DNA of 11,098 nucleotides from RGIG5299 sp045542315 (GCA_045542315.1 JAZQKU010000073.1:1-11098), one strand, 5' to 3'. Shown: positions 1 to 6,205, numbered from the stretch's first letter. Notes: generated by a model not told the origin, from the letters alone. Numbers and translations are program-made.

Positions 1-51
1 AAGAGGTGTGCGAGTGAAAGGGGATTTTTGCTTTTCTTACTCTCACGAGCC

Positions 52-68
52 GAGGGGAAGCTCCCCTC
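52..68. repeat. Short inverted repeat (7-bp stem)
   Basis: GAGGGGA at 52-58 and TCCCCTC at 62-68 are perfect inverted repeats around a 3-nt AGC centre. It is one of several hairpins in the gene-free left end. There is no U-tract on either side, so it is not an obvious terminator. It may be part of the longer repeat element. Confidence 0.55.
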
Positions 69-86
69 AATAAAGGATTTTCTTTT

Positions 87-116
87 CCCCTTTCTTGTAT
101 CCTTACAAGAAAGGGG
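87..116. repeat. Perfect 13-bp hairpin
   Basis: CCCCTTTCTTGTA at 87-99 and its exact reverse complement at 104-116 enclose the 4-nt loop TCCT. The stem is fully paired with no mismatch. A terminator is unlikely: the plus side continues into GC-rich sequence (cgccccgcgcg) and the minus side into a purine-rich run (gaaaagaaaa). There is no plus-strand gene upstream. It lies about 250 nt past the terminator of the leftward operon, within the probable dispersed repeat. Confidence 0.7.
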
Positions 117-207
117 CGCCCCGCGCGTAGTGGGACTTTTCAAAAGGCAAGCCCCCGCGGCGTAAGCGGGGAAAAGAACCGAAAATCAAGCGGGTGCGCA
201 CCCCACC

Positions 208-302
208 CACCCCTAAAATCTGTGCAAACCTTTGTATGCCACCGCGGCTTGAGCGGAAAGAAGCGCCCCGCGGCTTCGGCGTGAAAAATCCACCGCCGAC
301 AC
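208..302 (-). repeat. Dispersed terminator-linked repeat, copy A
   Basis: Read on the minus strand, this stretch aligns nearly end to end with 10996-11098 read on the plus strand. Shared blocks include 'ggcggtgga', the 20-mer cacgccgaagccgcggggcg (264-283 here, 11022-11041 in the other copy), 'ggcatacaaa', 'ggtttgcac' and 'ggggtg', with small indels and substitutions between. Both copies start about 25-35 nt beyond an intrinsic terminator whose stem begins AAGCTCCCAC. Minus-strand sequence downstream of this core may belong to the same element, but the second copy is cut by the window edge, so its length is unknown. Confidence 0.75.
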
Positions 303-328
303 CTTGACCGTTCTTTATTCTTCATTCG

Positions 329-361
329 TAAAAAAGCCCCACCCTCACGGGTGGGAGCTTT
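329..361 (-). terminator. Intrinsic terminator of the trxB-amidohydrolase operon
   Basis: On the minus strand the stem reads AAGC-CCCACCC / GGGTGGG-GCTT, with one bulged U on the 5' arm and a 4-nt loop, followed by a run of U residues. It begins immediately after the stop codon of the amidohydrolase gene. The stem sequence is nearly the same as that of the terminator after trxA at the other end of the window. Confidence 0.88.
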
Positions 362-1498
362 TCAATATACTTTTTTTCCTTTTATGTAAACTTCCTCGCA
401 AAAGGTCATAACGTCAAGCGGATCGCCCGAAAAAACAGCAATGTCGGCATCGTATCCCGGCTTGATATATCCCTTATTCGGAATGCCGCAAATCTCCGCG
501 GGATTTGAAGTAAGCGCGCGGTATATCTCAAGCCTGTCGGCGCCGTATTTTACCGAAACGGCGGCGCAGAGGGGAAGATACTGCGCGGGAATAACGGGGT
601 GATCGGTTATCACGGCGGTCTTAACTCCCGCCTTTATCAGCTCACCCTCCGTTTTGGGCGAGAGGCTTTTAAGCTCGGGCTTGCTTCTGTCGCAAATAAC
701 GGGACCTGCTAAAACGGGAATCTTCTCACGCGCCAAAATCTCCTTGACTGCCGCACCGTCGGTTCCGTGGACAATAACGAGATTTAAATCAAATTCCTTT
801 GAAAGTCTTATTGCAAAGAGAATATCCTCCGCCTGATGTGCGTGGGCGTAAACGGGAAGACGCTCCCTCATTACCCTCGCAACCGCTTCAAGCTTTATAT
901 CGTAATCGGGCTCGTCAAGCTCGGGATCGTTTTTTGCCTTTTCGATATCGGCGGCATAGCGGCGCGCCTTTTCAAAGGTTTCTCTCAAGAGTGCCGCCGT
1001 CGCCATTCTGGTAACGGGACCTCTTTCCTTGCCCTTATAGCAGCCCTTCGGGTTTTCGCCAAAGGCAATTTTAAGCCCCGCAAAGCCGTTAACGAGGCGA
1101 CTGTCAACCTCGCCTGCCGTGTGATACACCGCCGCTATTCCACCCGCGGGGTTTGCGCTTCCCGGACCGGTTACCACGGTGGTAATTCCCGCCAAAAGCG
1201 CCTCATCAAAGCAACGGTCGAAGATCTTTACTCCGTCGGTTGCAAGAAGGTGAGGAGTTATCGGGTCGGTATCCTCGTTTCCGTCGTCACCCTCAAAGCC
1301 CAAGGCGTCGCTCCACATTCCCATATGGGTATGGGCGTCGATAAGTCCGGGAAAAAGAAATTTTCCGCTTAAATCGGTTCCCTCTCCCTTAAGATCCTTC
1401 ATCTCTCCGACGGCGGTGATAACACCGTCTTCAAAGGTGACAAAGCCGTTTTCCAAAACGGTGTCACCCGTAAATATTTTAACGTTTGTAAAAGTCAT
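362..1498 (-). CDS. Metal-dependent amidohydrolase (imidazolonepropionase-like)
   Basis: A 378-residue, full-length member of the amidohydrolase superfamily (COG1228-like), probably cytoplasmic. It has an N-terminal beta-sandwich strand region, the metal-binding HxH at H56/H58 (PGLIDAHTHMG), further candidate metal or active-site residues at K143 (GLK), H219/H221 (YAHAHQAED), H244 (VIVHG) and D299 (ITDHP), and the C-terminal signature NPAEICGI...GYIKPGYDADIAVF. The substrate cannot be read from sequence; family members hydrolyse C-N bonds in cyclic amides, peptides or imidazolones. The motifs GFAGLKIAFGENPKG and VVTGPGSANPAGG fit a conserved uncharacterised subgroup rather than HutI itself, and no other histidine-degradation genes are nearby. 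The ATG start has a GGAGG about 8 nt upstream, inside the end of trxB. The 3-nt gap to trxB indicates translational coupling. Confidence 0.88.
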   Translation of the reverse strand: MTFTNVKIFTGDTVLENGFVTFEDGVITAVGEMKDLKGEGTDLSGKFLFPGLIDAHTHMGMWSDALGFEGDDGNEDTDPITPHLLATDGVKIFDRCFDEALLAGITTVVTGPGSANPAGGIAAVYHTAGEVDSRLVNGFAGLKIAFGENPKGCYKGKERGPVTRMATAALLRETFEKARRYAADIEKAKNDPELDEPDYDIKLEAVARVMRERLPVYAHAHQAEDILFAIRLSKEFDLNLVIVHGTDGAAVKEILAREKIPVLAGPVICDRSKPELKSLSPKTEGELIKAGVKTAVITDHPVIPAQYLPLCAAVSVKYGADRLEIYRALTSNPAEICGIPNKGYIKPGYDADIAVFSGDPLDVMTFCEEVYIKGKKVY

Positions 1499-1501
1499 TT
1501 T

Positions 1502-2410
1502 TCAGTCCTCCAACGAGTTAAGGTATTCGATGGCCGAGGATGCCGCCGAGGCTCCGTCGCCCACCGCCGTTGCCACCTGACGGCATTTCTTCAAGACCGC
1601 ATCGCCCGCCGCGAAAAGCCCCGTGACCTCGGTAACGCCCTCGCGGTCAGCCGCTATATATCCGCCCTTTGCGGTAATTTTGAATTTCTTTACGAGCGAC
1701 GTTTCGGGATCTGCGCCGATTGCCATAAATACGCCGTCGGCGGTGTATTCTTTTTCACCGTCGGCATTCTTTATAACGATCGCCGTCACCTTTTTATCTC
1801 CCTTTATCTCGGTGGGGACAGCCGAAAGGAGAAATTTAATATTCTCTTTTGCCCTTGCCGCCGCAACGAGATATTTCTCCGCACGGAATTCCTCCCGCCT
1901 GTGAACGAGATATACCTCCTTGCAAAGCTTTGAAAGATATACCGCATCGCCGAGAGCGGTGTTTCCTCCGCCGATTACGAAAACAGTCTTTCCCTTGAAG
2001 AAGCCGCCGTCGCAAAGAGCGCAATAGGAAACGCCTCTTCCCGCAAACCTCTCCTCGCCCTCAATGCCGAGCATTCTCTTTTTGGTGCCGGTGGCAACTA
2101 TTACGGCGTCAAACTGCATCTTTCCCGCTAAGCAGGTTATTTCAAAGCCTTTTTCCGTCTTATCAAGCGATAAGACCTCCTCGTAAACGGTTTTCGCGCC
2201 CGCGTTTTTTACAGCCTCCGCCATCTTCTCCGAAAGCTCGAAGCCCGGAACCGACAAAAAGCCCGAATAGTTTTCTATTTCGGGGGTATCGTTCATTTTG
2301 CCGCCGAAAAAGCCTCCGTCAAAAACGGTGACCTCAACAGCCGCCCTTGCAAGATAAAGCGCTGCGGTAAGCCCTGCGGGGCCGCCGCCGATAACTGCCG
2401 CTTTTTTCAT
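1502..2410 (-). CDS. trxB: Thioredoxin reductase (NADPH, FAD)
   Basis: A 302-residue flavoprotein that uses NADPH to reduce thioredoxin. Numbered from the chosen start: FAD-binding GGGPAG near residues 8-13; redox-active CALC with cysteines at about 130 and 133 (the family norm is CAxC); NADPH-binding GGGNTA near 147-152; the NADPH 2'-phosphate motif HRREEFRA near 170-177; and the second FAD motif GDAVLKKCRQVATAVGDG near the C terminus. The HRRxxFRA motif favours NADPH over ferredoxin as donor. The ATG at 2408-2410 is preferred. A GTG three codons upstream (2417-2419) is possible but lies only 3 nt from the GGAGG; the ATG lies 12 nt from it. The gene forms a tight pair with the downstream amidohydrolase. 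The likely partner, trxA, is in a separate plus-strand unit at 10637. Confidence 0.95.
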   Translation of the reverse strand: MKKAAVIGGGPAGLTAALYLARAAVEVTVFDGGFFGGKMNDTPEIENYSGFLSVPGFELSEKMAEAVKNAGAKTVYEEVLSLDKTEKGFEITCLAGKMQFDAVIVATGTKKRMLGIEGEERFAGRGVSYCALCDGGFFKGKTVFVIGGGNTALGDAVYLSKLCKEVYLVHRREEFRAEKYLVAAARAKENIKFLLSAVPTEIKGDKKVTAIVIKNADGEKEYTADGVFMAIGADPETSLVKKFKITAKGGYIAADREGVTEVTGLFAAGDAVLKKCRQVATAVGDGASAASSAIEYLNSLED

Positions 2411-2448
2411 AAAAAACACTTCCCTCCGCCGTTAGTTTTCTCAAAGAA

Positions 2449-2486
2449 AAAACCGTTATACCACCCTTTTGGCGGTATAACGGTTG
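2449..2486 (-). terminator. Intrinsic terminator after the S1-domain gene
   Basis: AACCGTTATACC (2451-2462) and GGTATAACGGTT (2474-2485) are perfect 12-bp inverted repeats. Two more G-C pairs follow after one mismatch, around a CTTTT loop. On the minus strand the stem is followed by TTTTTTCTTT, which fits a terminator for the yabP-yabQ-divIC-S1 operon. It begins a few bases after the S1 gene stop codon and leaves only about 30 nt before the trxB ribosome binding site. Confidence 0.82.
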
Positions 2487-2489
2487 ATG

Positions 2490-2855
2490 TCAATACTTTT
2501 TCGAGCCTCTCTGCCTGCCGCCGCGTTTTGAGTCGGTTGAGCGCTTGAGATCCGACATTTTATCGTCGCTTCTCTGTTTGAATTTTAAAAGCATATCCTC
2601 AAAAGATTCCGTCTTTTTGGGCTCGGGGATCGCCTTCGACATTGAAAGGGATATCTTACCCTTATCGGTGCCGATGACCTTGACCTTAACGACGTCGCCC
2701 ACCTTGACGTAATCGTTTAAATCCTTAACGTAGTCCTTCGATACCTCCGAGATGTGAACCATGCCCGTGGTGTTGGCGTCAAGAGTTACGAAAACGCCGA
2801 AATTTGTGATACCTGTAACCTTACCTTCGTGAGTCTGTCCGATTTCCAAAACCAT
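2490..2855 (-). CDS. yabR: S1-domain RNA-binding protein (YabR / GSP13-like)
   Basis: A 121-residue protein with one S1 (OB-fold) RNA-binding domain at about residues 4-74: GQTHEGKVTGITNFGVFV, then GMVHISEVS, then VKVGDVVKVKVIGTDKGKISLSM. This is followed by a charged linker and a basic Arg/Gly/Lys tail (KRGGRQRGSKKY). The family binds RNA or ribosomes; homologues have been linked to ribosome association and stress adaptation. Its place directly after divIC matches the order yabP-yabQ-divIC-yabR in Bacillus subtilis, which supports the name. The gap from divIC is about 26 nt. The nearest AAGG lies about 14 nt from the ATG, so initiation may be weak or coupled to divIC translation. Confidence 0.88.
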   Translation of the reverse strand: MVLEIGQTHEGKVTGITNFGVFVTLDANTTGMVHISEVSKDYVKDLNDYVKVGDVVKVKVIGTDKGKISLSMSKAIPEPKKTESFEDMLLKFKQRSDDKMSDLKRSTDSKRGGRQRGSKKY

Positions 2856-2881
2856 AAAGAAAAAACTTGCCTTTCGAAAAA

Positions 2882-3163
2882 TTATCTTTTTGTGATGTCG
2901 TTGTAAACGGTCTCGCCGGGATAGGAGTAGTTATACTTCATACGGGCGTAGCGCTCGATGATGTCTTTCTCGTCGGCGGTCAAAAGGTCGGAAAGCTCCG
3001 CCTTTTCGTTTTCGAGGGAAAGGTATATCTCCTTAAGACCTTCTATCTCCGCTTGCTTTTTGGCGACGTCAAGCGCGCCCTTTAAAACGGTAAATACCAT
3101 TACCGCCAAAAAGGCTATGGCAACTATCTGTATCAGCTTTTTAAAAGCCGCCCTGCCAAACAC
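2882..3163 (-). CDS. divIC: Septum formation initiator DivIC/FtsB
   Basis: A 93-residue bitopic membrane protein of the divisome that pairs with FtsL/DivIB-type partners at the septum. It has a short cytoplasmic basic N terminus, one membrane helix at about residues 10-27, a coiled coil at about 32-62 (KKQAEIEGLKEIYLSLENEK), and the family signature IERYARMKYNYSYPGETVY at about 69-87. The start is GTG (3161-3163), with GAGGAG about 10 nt upstream on the minus strand. It lies between yabQ and the S1-domain gene, as in Bacillus. DivIC and FtsB are the same superfamily; context favours the DivIC name. Confidence 0.92.
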   Translation of the reverse strand: MFGRAAFKKLIQIVAIAFLAVMVFTVLKGALDVAKKQAEIEGLKEIYLSLENEKAELSDLLTADEKDIIERYARMKYNYSYPGETVYNDITKR

Positions 3164-3213
3164 CGAAAAAGCGCTCCTCTCTCATTAAAGACGCGTTCAA
3201 TTTTTGCCGTATA

Positions 3214-3675
3214 TCATTTTATACTATTTTTCGGTTTTTGGGAAGGGCTTTTTTTGAAAAAAATTATTTTTCTTTTAATTTTGTGAAAAATATTCAAAGA
3301 TTTTCTGTTTTGGGGGTCTTTTCTTGACTTGCTTTTTTTGATCCGCCTATCAAAACGGCGTTTAAGCGGTGCTATATACCTTACGCGAATGCGCAAAAAG
3401 ACTTTTCCGAGGGTGAGAATAAAGATCAAAAATCCGAGAAATACCGCCACCGCGGGGAAAAGCAAAAATTCACCCGACGCGGTCCTTTTGAAAAAAAGAA
3501 GAGAGATGACGGAAAACAATATCCAATAAGCTGCGTCCTCGAAAAAGACGAGCAACGTGCAGGTGGGGGTGATCGCCCGAAGGAAGCGAAAGCCCTCGAA
3601 TAAAAGTCCCAATAAAAGCCCCAGAAAAAGGCTTTGAAGCACAACGGCGGTTTCGGAAAAAACGGTATGTGTCAC
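3214..3675 (-). CDS. yabQ: Sporulation protein YabQ
   Basis: A 153-residue membrane protein. The N-terminal half has about three to four hydrophobic segments: roughly residues 10-28 (VVLQSLFLGLLLGLLFEG), 41-63, and 68-93. This is the usual YabQ pattern, including the GLLLGLLFEGFR motif. The C-terminal half is a strongly basic Lys/Arg tail predicted to face the cytoplasm. In Bacillus, YabQ is made in the mother cell and is needed for spore cortex formation. The start is GTG at 3673-3675, with GGGGAAG just upstream; no ATG is available nearby. It lies 12 nt downstream of yabP. The tail is low complexity, so its exact sequence is probably not conserved. Confidence 0.85.
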   Translation of the reverse strand: MTHTVFSETAVVLQSLFLGLLLGLLFEGFRFLRAITPTCTLLVFFEDAAYWILFSVISLLFFKRTASGEFLLFPAVAVFLGFLIFILTLGKVFLRIRVRYIAPLKRRFDRRIKKSKSRKDPQNRKSLNIFHKIKRKIIFFKKSPSQKPKNSIK

Positions 3676-3687
3676 TTTTCTTCCCCG

Positions 3688-3966
3688 CTATTTGAAGAGC
3701 CTTGAGAAAAAGCTCTGCTTTTCCTCCTCGACCTCACTGTAAAAAACGGCGCCTACCTCACCCTCAACGGTGACCTCGCCCACGTCAACCGAAAGCTTGC
3801 CTATTTTAAGCCCGCTTCCGCGCACCGTTACCACGCCGTAGTCGGTGGCCGCCGAAACGTGAGAGGAATCAAAGTCGCCGACCTCGGTAACTCCCGTAAG
3901 GGTTATCTTTTTTCGGCACTCTATAACCGCCGAATGCTCCTTTTTAAGCTTTTTTTCTTCAACCAT
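3688..3966 (-). CDS. yabP: Sporulation protein YabP
   Basis: A 92-residue soluble protein of the YabP/YqfC family, whose Bacillus member works with YabQ in spore cortex formation. The core at about residues 12-82 carries the typical beta-rich pattern: CRKKITLTGVTEVGDFD, then TDYGVVTVRGSGLKIGKLSVDVGEVTVEGEV. The C-terminal tail is FFSRLFK. The ATG (3964-3966) has an AGGAAG about 8 nt upstream. It is the first gene of the leftward yabP-yabQ-divIC-S1 operon. Together with yabQ it indicates that the organism sporulates or descends from spore formers. Confidence 0.9.
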   Translation of the reverse strand: MVEEKKLKKEHSAVIECRKKITLTGVTEVGDFDSSHVSAATDYGVVTVRGSGLKIGKLSVDVGEVTVEGEVGAVFYSEVEEEKQSFFSRLFK

Positions 3967-3993
3967 AATATTTCTTCCTTTCGCTTTTTTAAA

Positions 3994-4022
3994 AGACTAT
4001 GCCAAGTTCAAAGAAATATTAC
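3994..4022 (-). promoter_or_regulatory. Possible sigma-E-type promoter for yabP operon
   Basis: On the minus strand GTAATATT (4015-4022) resembles the sigma-E -35 element. CATAGTCT (3994-4001) is a partial match to the sigma-E -10 consensus CATACAAT, with a spacer of 13 nt. In Bacillus, yabP and yabQ are mother-cell genes, so such a promoter would be expected, but the -10 match is weak. No good sigma-A promoter was seen in this direction. Confidence 0.3.
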
Positions 4023-4051
4023 AAAAATTTAAGTTTTGAAAAGCAAAAAGG

Positions 4052-4060
4052 TGATATAAT
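4052..4060 (+). promoter_or_regulatory. Extended -10 promoter of the serine hydrolase gene
   Basis: TGATATAAT is a perfect extended -10 element (TGnTATAAT). The predicted transcript start is near 4067, about 14 nt before the first in-frame GTG. A TTGAAA at 4036-4041 is only 13 nt upstream, too close for a standard -35, so the extended -10 would be the main determinant. Confidence 0.65.
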
Positions 4061-4080
4061 ATAGTAAAAATCCTCGGGAG

Positions 4081-5802
4081 GTGACCGCTACGGACATTTC
4101 TTATCAGGCAAACGCCATAAAGCTTATTTCAAGATACCTCGATGCAGACTCCGCAACGAAGGGTATCTATCCGTTTATACCCCAAAAGCCCGACTTTGAC
4201 GAAAAAGAGCGCCCAAAGCCGCTCCCCTTTAAAATGCCGTCGCTTGCGGGGGTTTCCCCCTCTCATCTCGAGGCGTTTTTAAGAGAGATCACCGAAAACA
4301 AAGAGCTTGATATGCAGTCGCTTCTCATAATAAAGGACGGCTTTGTGATATTACGCGCCGAGTGGGGAGATTACACCTTAAGCTCGCGGAAGATGACCCA
4401 TTCGGAATGTAAAAGTCTGCTTTCGCTTGCCGTCGGCGCCCTTATCGGCGAGGGAAAGCTTACACTTGAAAGCAAGGTCGCAGACCTTCTTTCCCGCCGC
4501 TTAAACCCCATTTTAAAGCTTTCGGCGGGAAATATGACGGTGCGCCATCTCCTTACAATGACGACGGGAGTCGTTTTCAACGAGCTTGGCACCGTCACCG
4601 ACCGTAATTGGCTTCGCTCCTTCTTCGAATCGGGAAGAAAGTTCCCAGTTGGAAAGGAATTTGACTACAACAGCTTAAACAGCTACCTTCTGTCCGTCAT
4701 CGTGAGAGAGGTGTCGGGCGAAAGCCTTTTTTCTTACGTTGAAAGAAAAATTCTGAAGCCGCTTGGCATAACCGGTGCATTCTGGGAAAAAAGTCCCGAG
4801 GATATCGAATGCGGGGGCTTTGGCCTTTATATTTTCCCCGACGATATGGCAAAGCTCGGTCTTTTGGTTTTAAACGGCGGAAGATGGAACGGCAAGGAGA
4901 TAATTCCCAAAAGCTATATCGATAAAGCCGTTACAAGGCAAATTGAAACAAACGGCACAGGCGACTTTGATTACGGTCTTCATATCTGGGTGGGAAAAGA
5001 TGATAAAAGCTTTTTATTCAACGGAATGTTCGGACAAAATCTTCTTTGCTACCCCGAAAACGGCGTTATAATCGTTTCAAACGCCTCAAACGGCGAGACC
5101 TTCCAGCAGGGTCCCTTTTATGCAATATGCAAAAGGTTTTTAGGTAAAGAAATTCCAAAGCCGAAAAACGCCGTTTACGAAGAGGCTTTACTTTTAAAAA
5201 GGCTTTATCTTTTAAAAAATCAAAGGATAGCTCCCCGACGTTTTCCCAAGGAGCTAAAGGCTCTTATCGGCGCGCGCTACGAGCTTAACGGCAAAAAGCC
5301 CTCGAAGGCGGGAATAATGCCCTTTATTCTCGGCGCGATCAGAAATTATTACACCGAGGGTATGACCGAGCTTTATTTCACCGAAAAAAAGAATCGGCTC
5401 TTTATAAACTTCGTTGAAAACGGGCTTCTTCACAGCCTGCCCGTTGGCTTTTACAAAACGGAGAGGTCTGTTTACGACGCTTGCGGCGAAAAATACCGCG
5501 TTGCAATAAGAGGCTCCCTCGGAAATGACACCGCCCCATATCTGCTTCTCCGCATCTCCTTTCTTGAAGCGTCAAACGCCCGTCTTTTAAAGATTTATTT
5601 TTCAAAAGGCGGCGAAATAAAAGTGAATTTTTCCGAAAGCCCCAACAACGAATTTATAATTTCCGCCGTCAAAAGGGAGATCTCCAAAATCCCCGTGAAG
5701 GCTGTTTCCGAGCGCATCTTCGACCTTTTGGAGGGAGAAAACGTCAAAAGGATTTCCGAAAATATCTTTTCACCCACCCTTTCGGGAAGAAGAATAAACT
5801 AA
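4081..5802 (+). CDS. SxxK serine hydrolase (beta-lactamase/esterase fold)
   Basis: A protein of up to 573 residues with the PF00144 serine hydrolase fold in its first ~360 residues. The nucleophile motif SECK is at S108-K111 (HSECKSLLSLAVGALIGEGK). The second motif is Y196-N-S198 (FDYNSLNSYLLS), the YNS variant seen in 6-aminohexanoate-dimer-hydrolase-like proteins rather than YxN. The third region is FNGMFGQNL at about 313-321, followed by CYPENGVIIVSNAS. There is no signal peptide, so it is probably cytoplasmic and more likely an esterase or amidase than a penicillin-directed enzyme. Residues about 361-573 form an extension with no domain I recognise. The start is uncertain: a perfect GGGAGGTGA (4076-4084) overlaps the first GTG (4081). 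The in-frame ACG at 4090 and ATT at 4096 lie at or beyond the usual distance, and the next in-frame ATG is at about residue 52. The substrate is unknown. Confidence 0.82.
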   Translation: MTATDISYQANAIKLISRYLDADSATKGIYPFIPQKPDFDEKERPKPLPFKMPSLAGVSPSHLEAFLREITENKELDMQSLLIIKDGFVILRAEWGDYTLSSRKMTHSECKSLLSLAVGALIGEGKLTLESKVADLLSRRLNPILKLSAGNMTVRHLLTMTTGVVFNELGTVTDRNWLRSFFESGRKFPVGKEFDYNSLNSYLLSVIVREVSGESLFSYVERKILKPLGITGAFWEKSPEDIECGGFGLYIFPDDMAKLGLLVLNGGRWNGKEIIPKSYIDKAVTRQIETNGTGDFDYGLHIWVGKDDKSFLFNGMFGQNLLCYPENGVIIVSNASNGETFQQGPFYAICKRFLGKEIPKPKNAVYEEALLLKRLYLLKNQRIAPRRFPKELKALIGARYELNGKKPSKAGIMPFILGAIRNYYTEGMTELYFTEKKNRLFINFVENGLLHSLPVGFYKTERSVYDACGEKYRVAIRGSLGNDTAPYLLLRISFLEASNARLLKIYFSKGGEIKVNFSESPNNEFIISAVKREISKIPVKAVSERIFDLLEGENVKRISENIFSPTLSGRRIN

Positions 5803-5816
5803 TTTTCAAAAAACGG

Positions 5817-5845
5817 TTGAATTTCTTTTAAAAATAATGTAATAT
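5817..5845 (+). promoter_or_regulatory. Probable sigma-A promoter of the Ser-rich protein gene
   Basis: TTGAAT (5817-5822) and TAATAT (5840-5845) are separated by 17 nt, each matching 4 of 6 consensus positions. The region is AT-rich, and overlapping alternatives such as TATATT (5843) exist. It would give a short leader before the GGAGGAAG ribosome binding site and could drive the whole cluster through rnmV. Confidence 0.5.
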
Positions 5846-5875
5846 ATTAGAGTATAAATTTTCGGAGGAAGAAAA

Positions 5876-6190
5876 ATGAAAAAGCTTTTAATCTTATTGA
5901 CCGCAATTTTGCTCGTAATGAGCCTTTCCGTAGTCGCATTTGCAGATGAGCCCGCGTCAAGCGATGCAACCTCAAGTGAGGTAACCTCGTCTGAAGTCAC
6001 CTCATCGGGCACAGGCTCCGACGCCACCTCATCGGAGAGCAGCTCAAGCTCCACCTCGTCCGGCACAAGCTCCACCGCTCCCAAGATGGACGCAGGCGAG
6101 ATAGCTCTCATCTCCGTTATCTCCGTTGTCGGCGTTGCCGCCGTCGGTGCAGTGGTTGCGGCTGCCTTTATCTACGCCAACAAGCAGTAA
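5876..6190 (+). CDS. Small secreted/anchored Ser-Thr-rich protein, unknown function
   Basis: A 104-residue protein I do not recognise. It has a clear signal peptide at residues 1-23 (MKKLLILLTAILLVMSLSVV, then AFA and a likely cleavage before DEP). A low-complexity Ser/Thr/Glu/Ala stretch follows at about 24-68 with short repeats of the type SSEVTSSEVTSS. The C-terminal hydrophobic helix, at about 74-101, is rich in Ala, Val and Gly and ends YANKQ. After cleavage this would give a membrane-tethered protein with a short outward-facing, possibly glycosylatable Ser/Thr stalk. There is no LPxTG motif, lipobox or cysteine. The start is firm: GGAGGAAG lies about 6 nt before the ATG. It precedes comEC by 15 nt and is probably co-transcribed with it. 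A role at the cell surface linked to DNA uptake is possible only by position. Confidence 0.82.
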   Translation: MKKLLILLTAILLVMSLSVVAFADEPASSDATSSEVTSSEVTSSGTGSDATSSESSSSSTSSGTSSTAPKMDAGEIALISVISVVGVAAVGAVVAAAFIYANKQ

Positions 6191-6205
6191 TTTCCGCTTT
6201 TAAAG

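Larger units (their letters stand above)
1..361. other. Gene-free, hairpin-rich intergenic region
   Basis: No credible gene is seen here. The one 61-codon open frame on the minus strand (140-325) has a biased Arg/Trp/Phe/Pro composition, has no recognisable domain, and lies over repeat sequence, so it is treated as spurious. Read on the minus strand from the terminator of the amidohydrolase gene, the region contains a GC-rich element shared with the right edge of the window. It also contains a 6-bp hairpin CCCCGC/GCGGGG at 153-171, a perfect 13-bp hairpin at 87-116 and a 7-bp hairpin at 52-68. The GC-rich module around 'cgcttacgccgcgggg' occurs in two related forms (about 153-171 and 242-256), so the element seems modular. 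Confidence 0.6.

Noticed and set aside
140..325. 61-codon minus-strand open frame
   Set aside because: Lies over the repeat element, has a biased composition, no domain, and no convincing ribosome binding site; it is probably a by-product of GC-rich repeat sequence.
836..1372. 178-codon plus-strand open frame antisense to the amidohydrolase
   Set aside because: The opposite strand encodes a clear full-length enzyme with conserved motifs; this frame has no recognisable motif or ribosome binding site.
5806..6111. Minus-strand frame with EVTSDEVTS-like repeats
   Set aside because: It is the reverse reading of the Ser/Thr-rich codons of the real plus-strand gene, which has a signal peptide, promoter and ribosome binding site.
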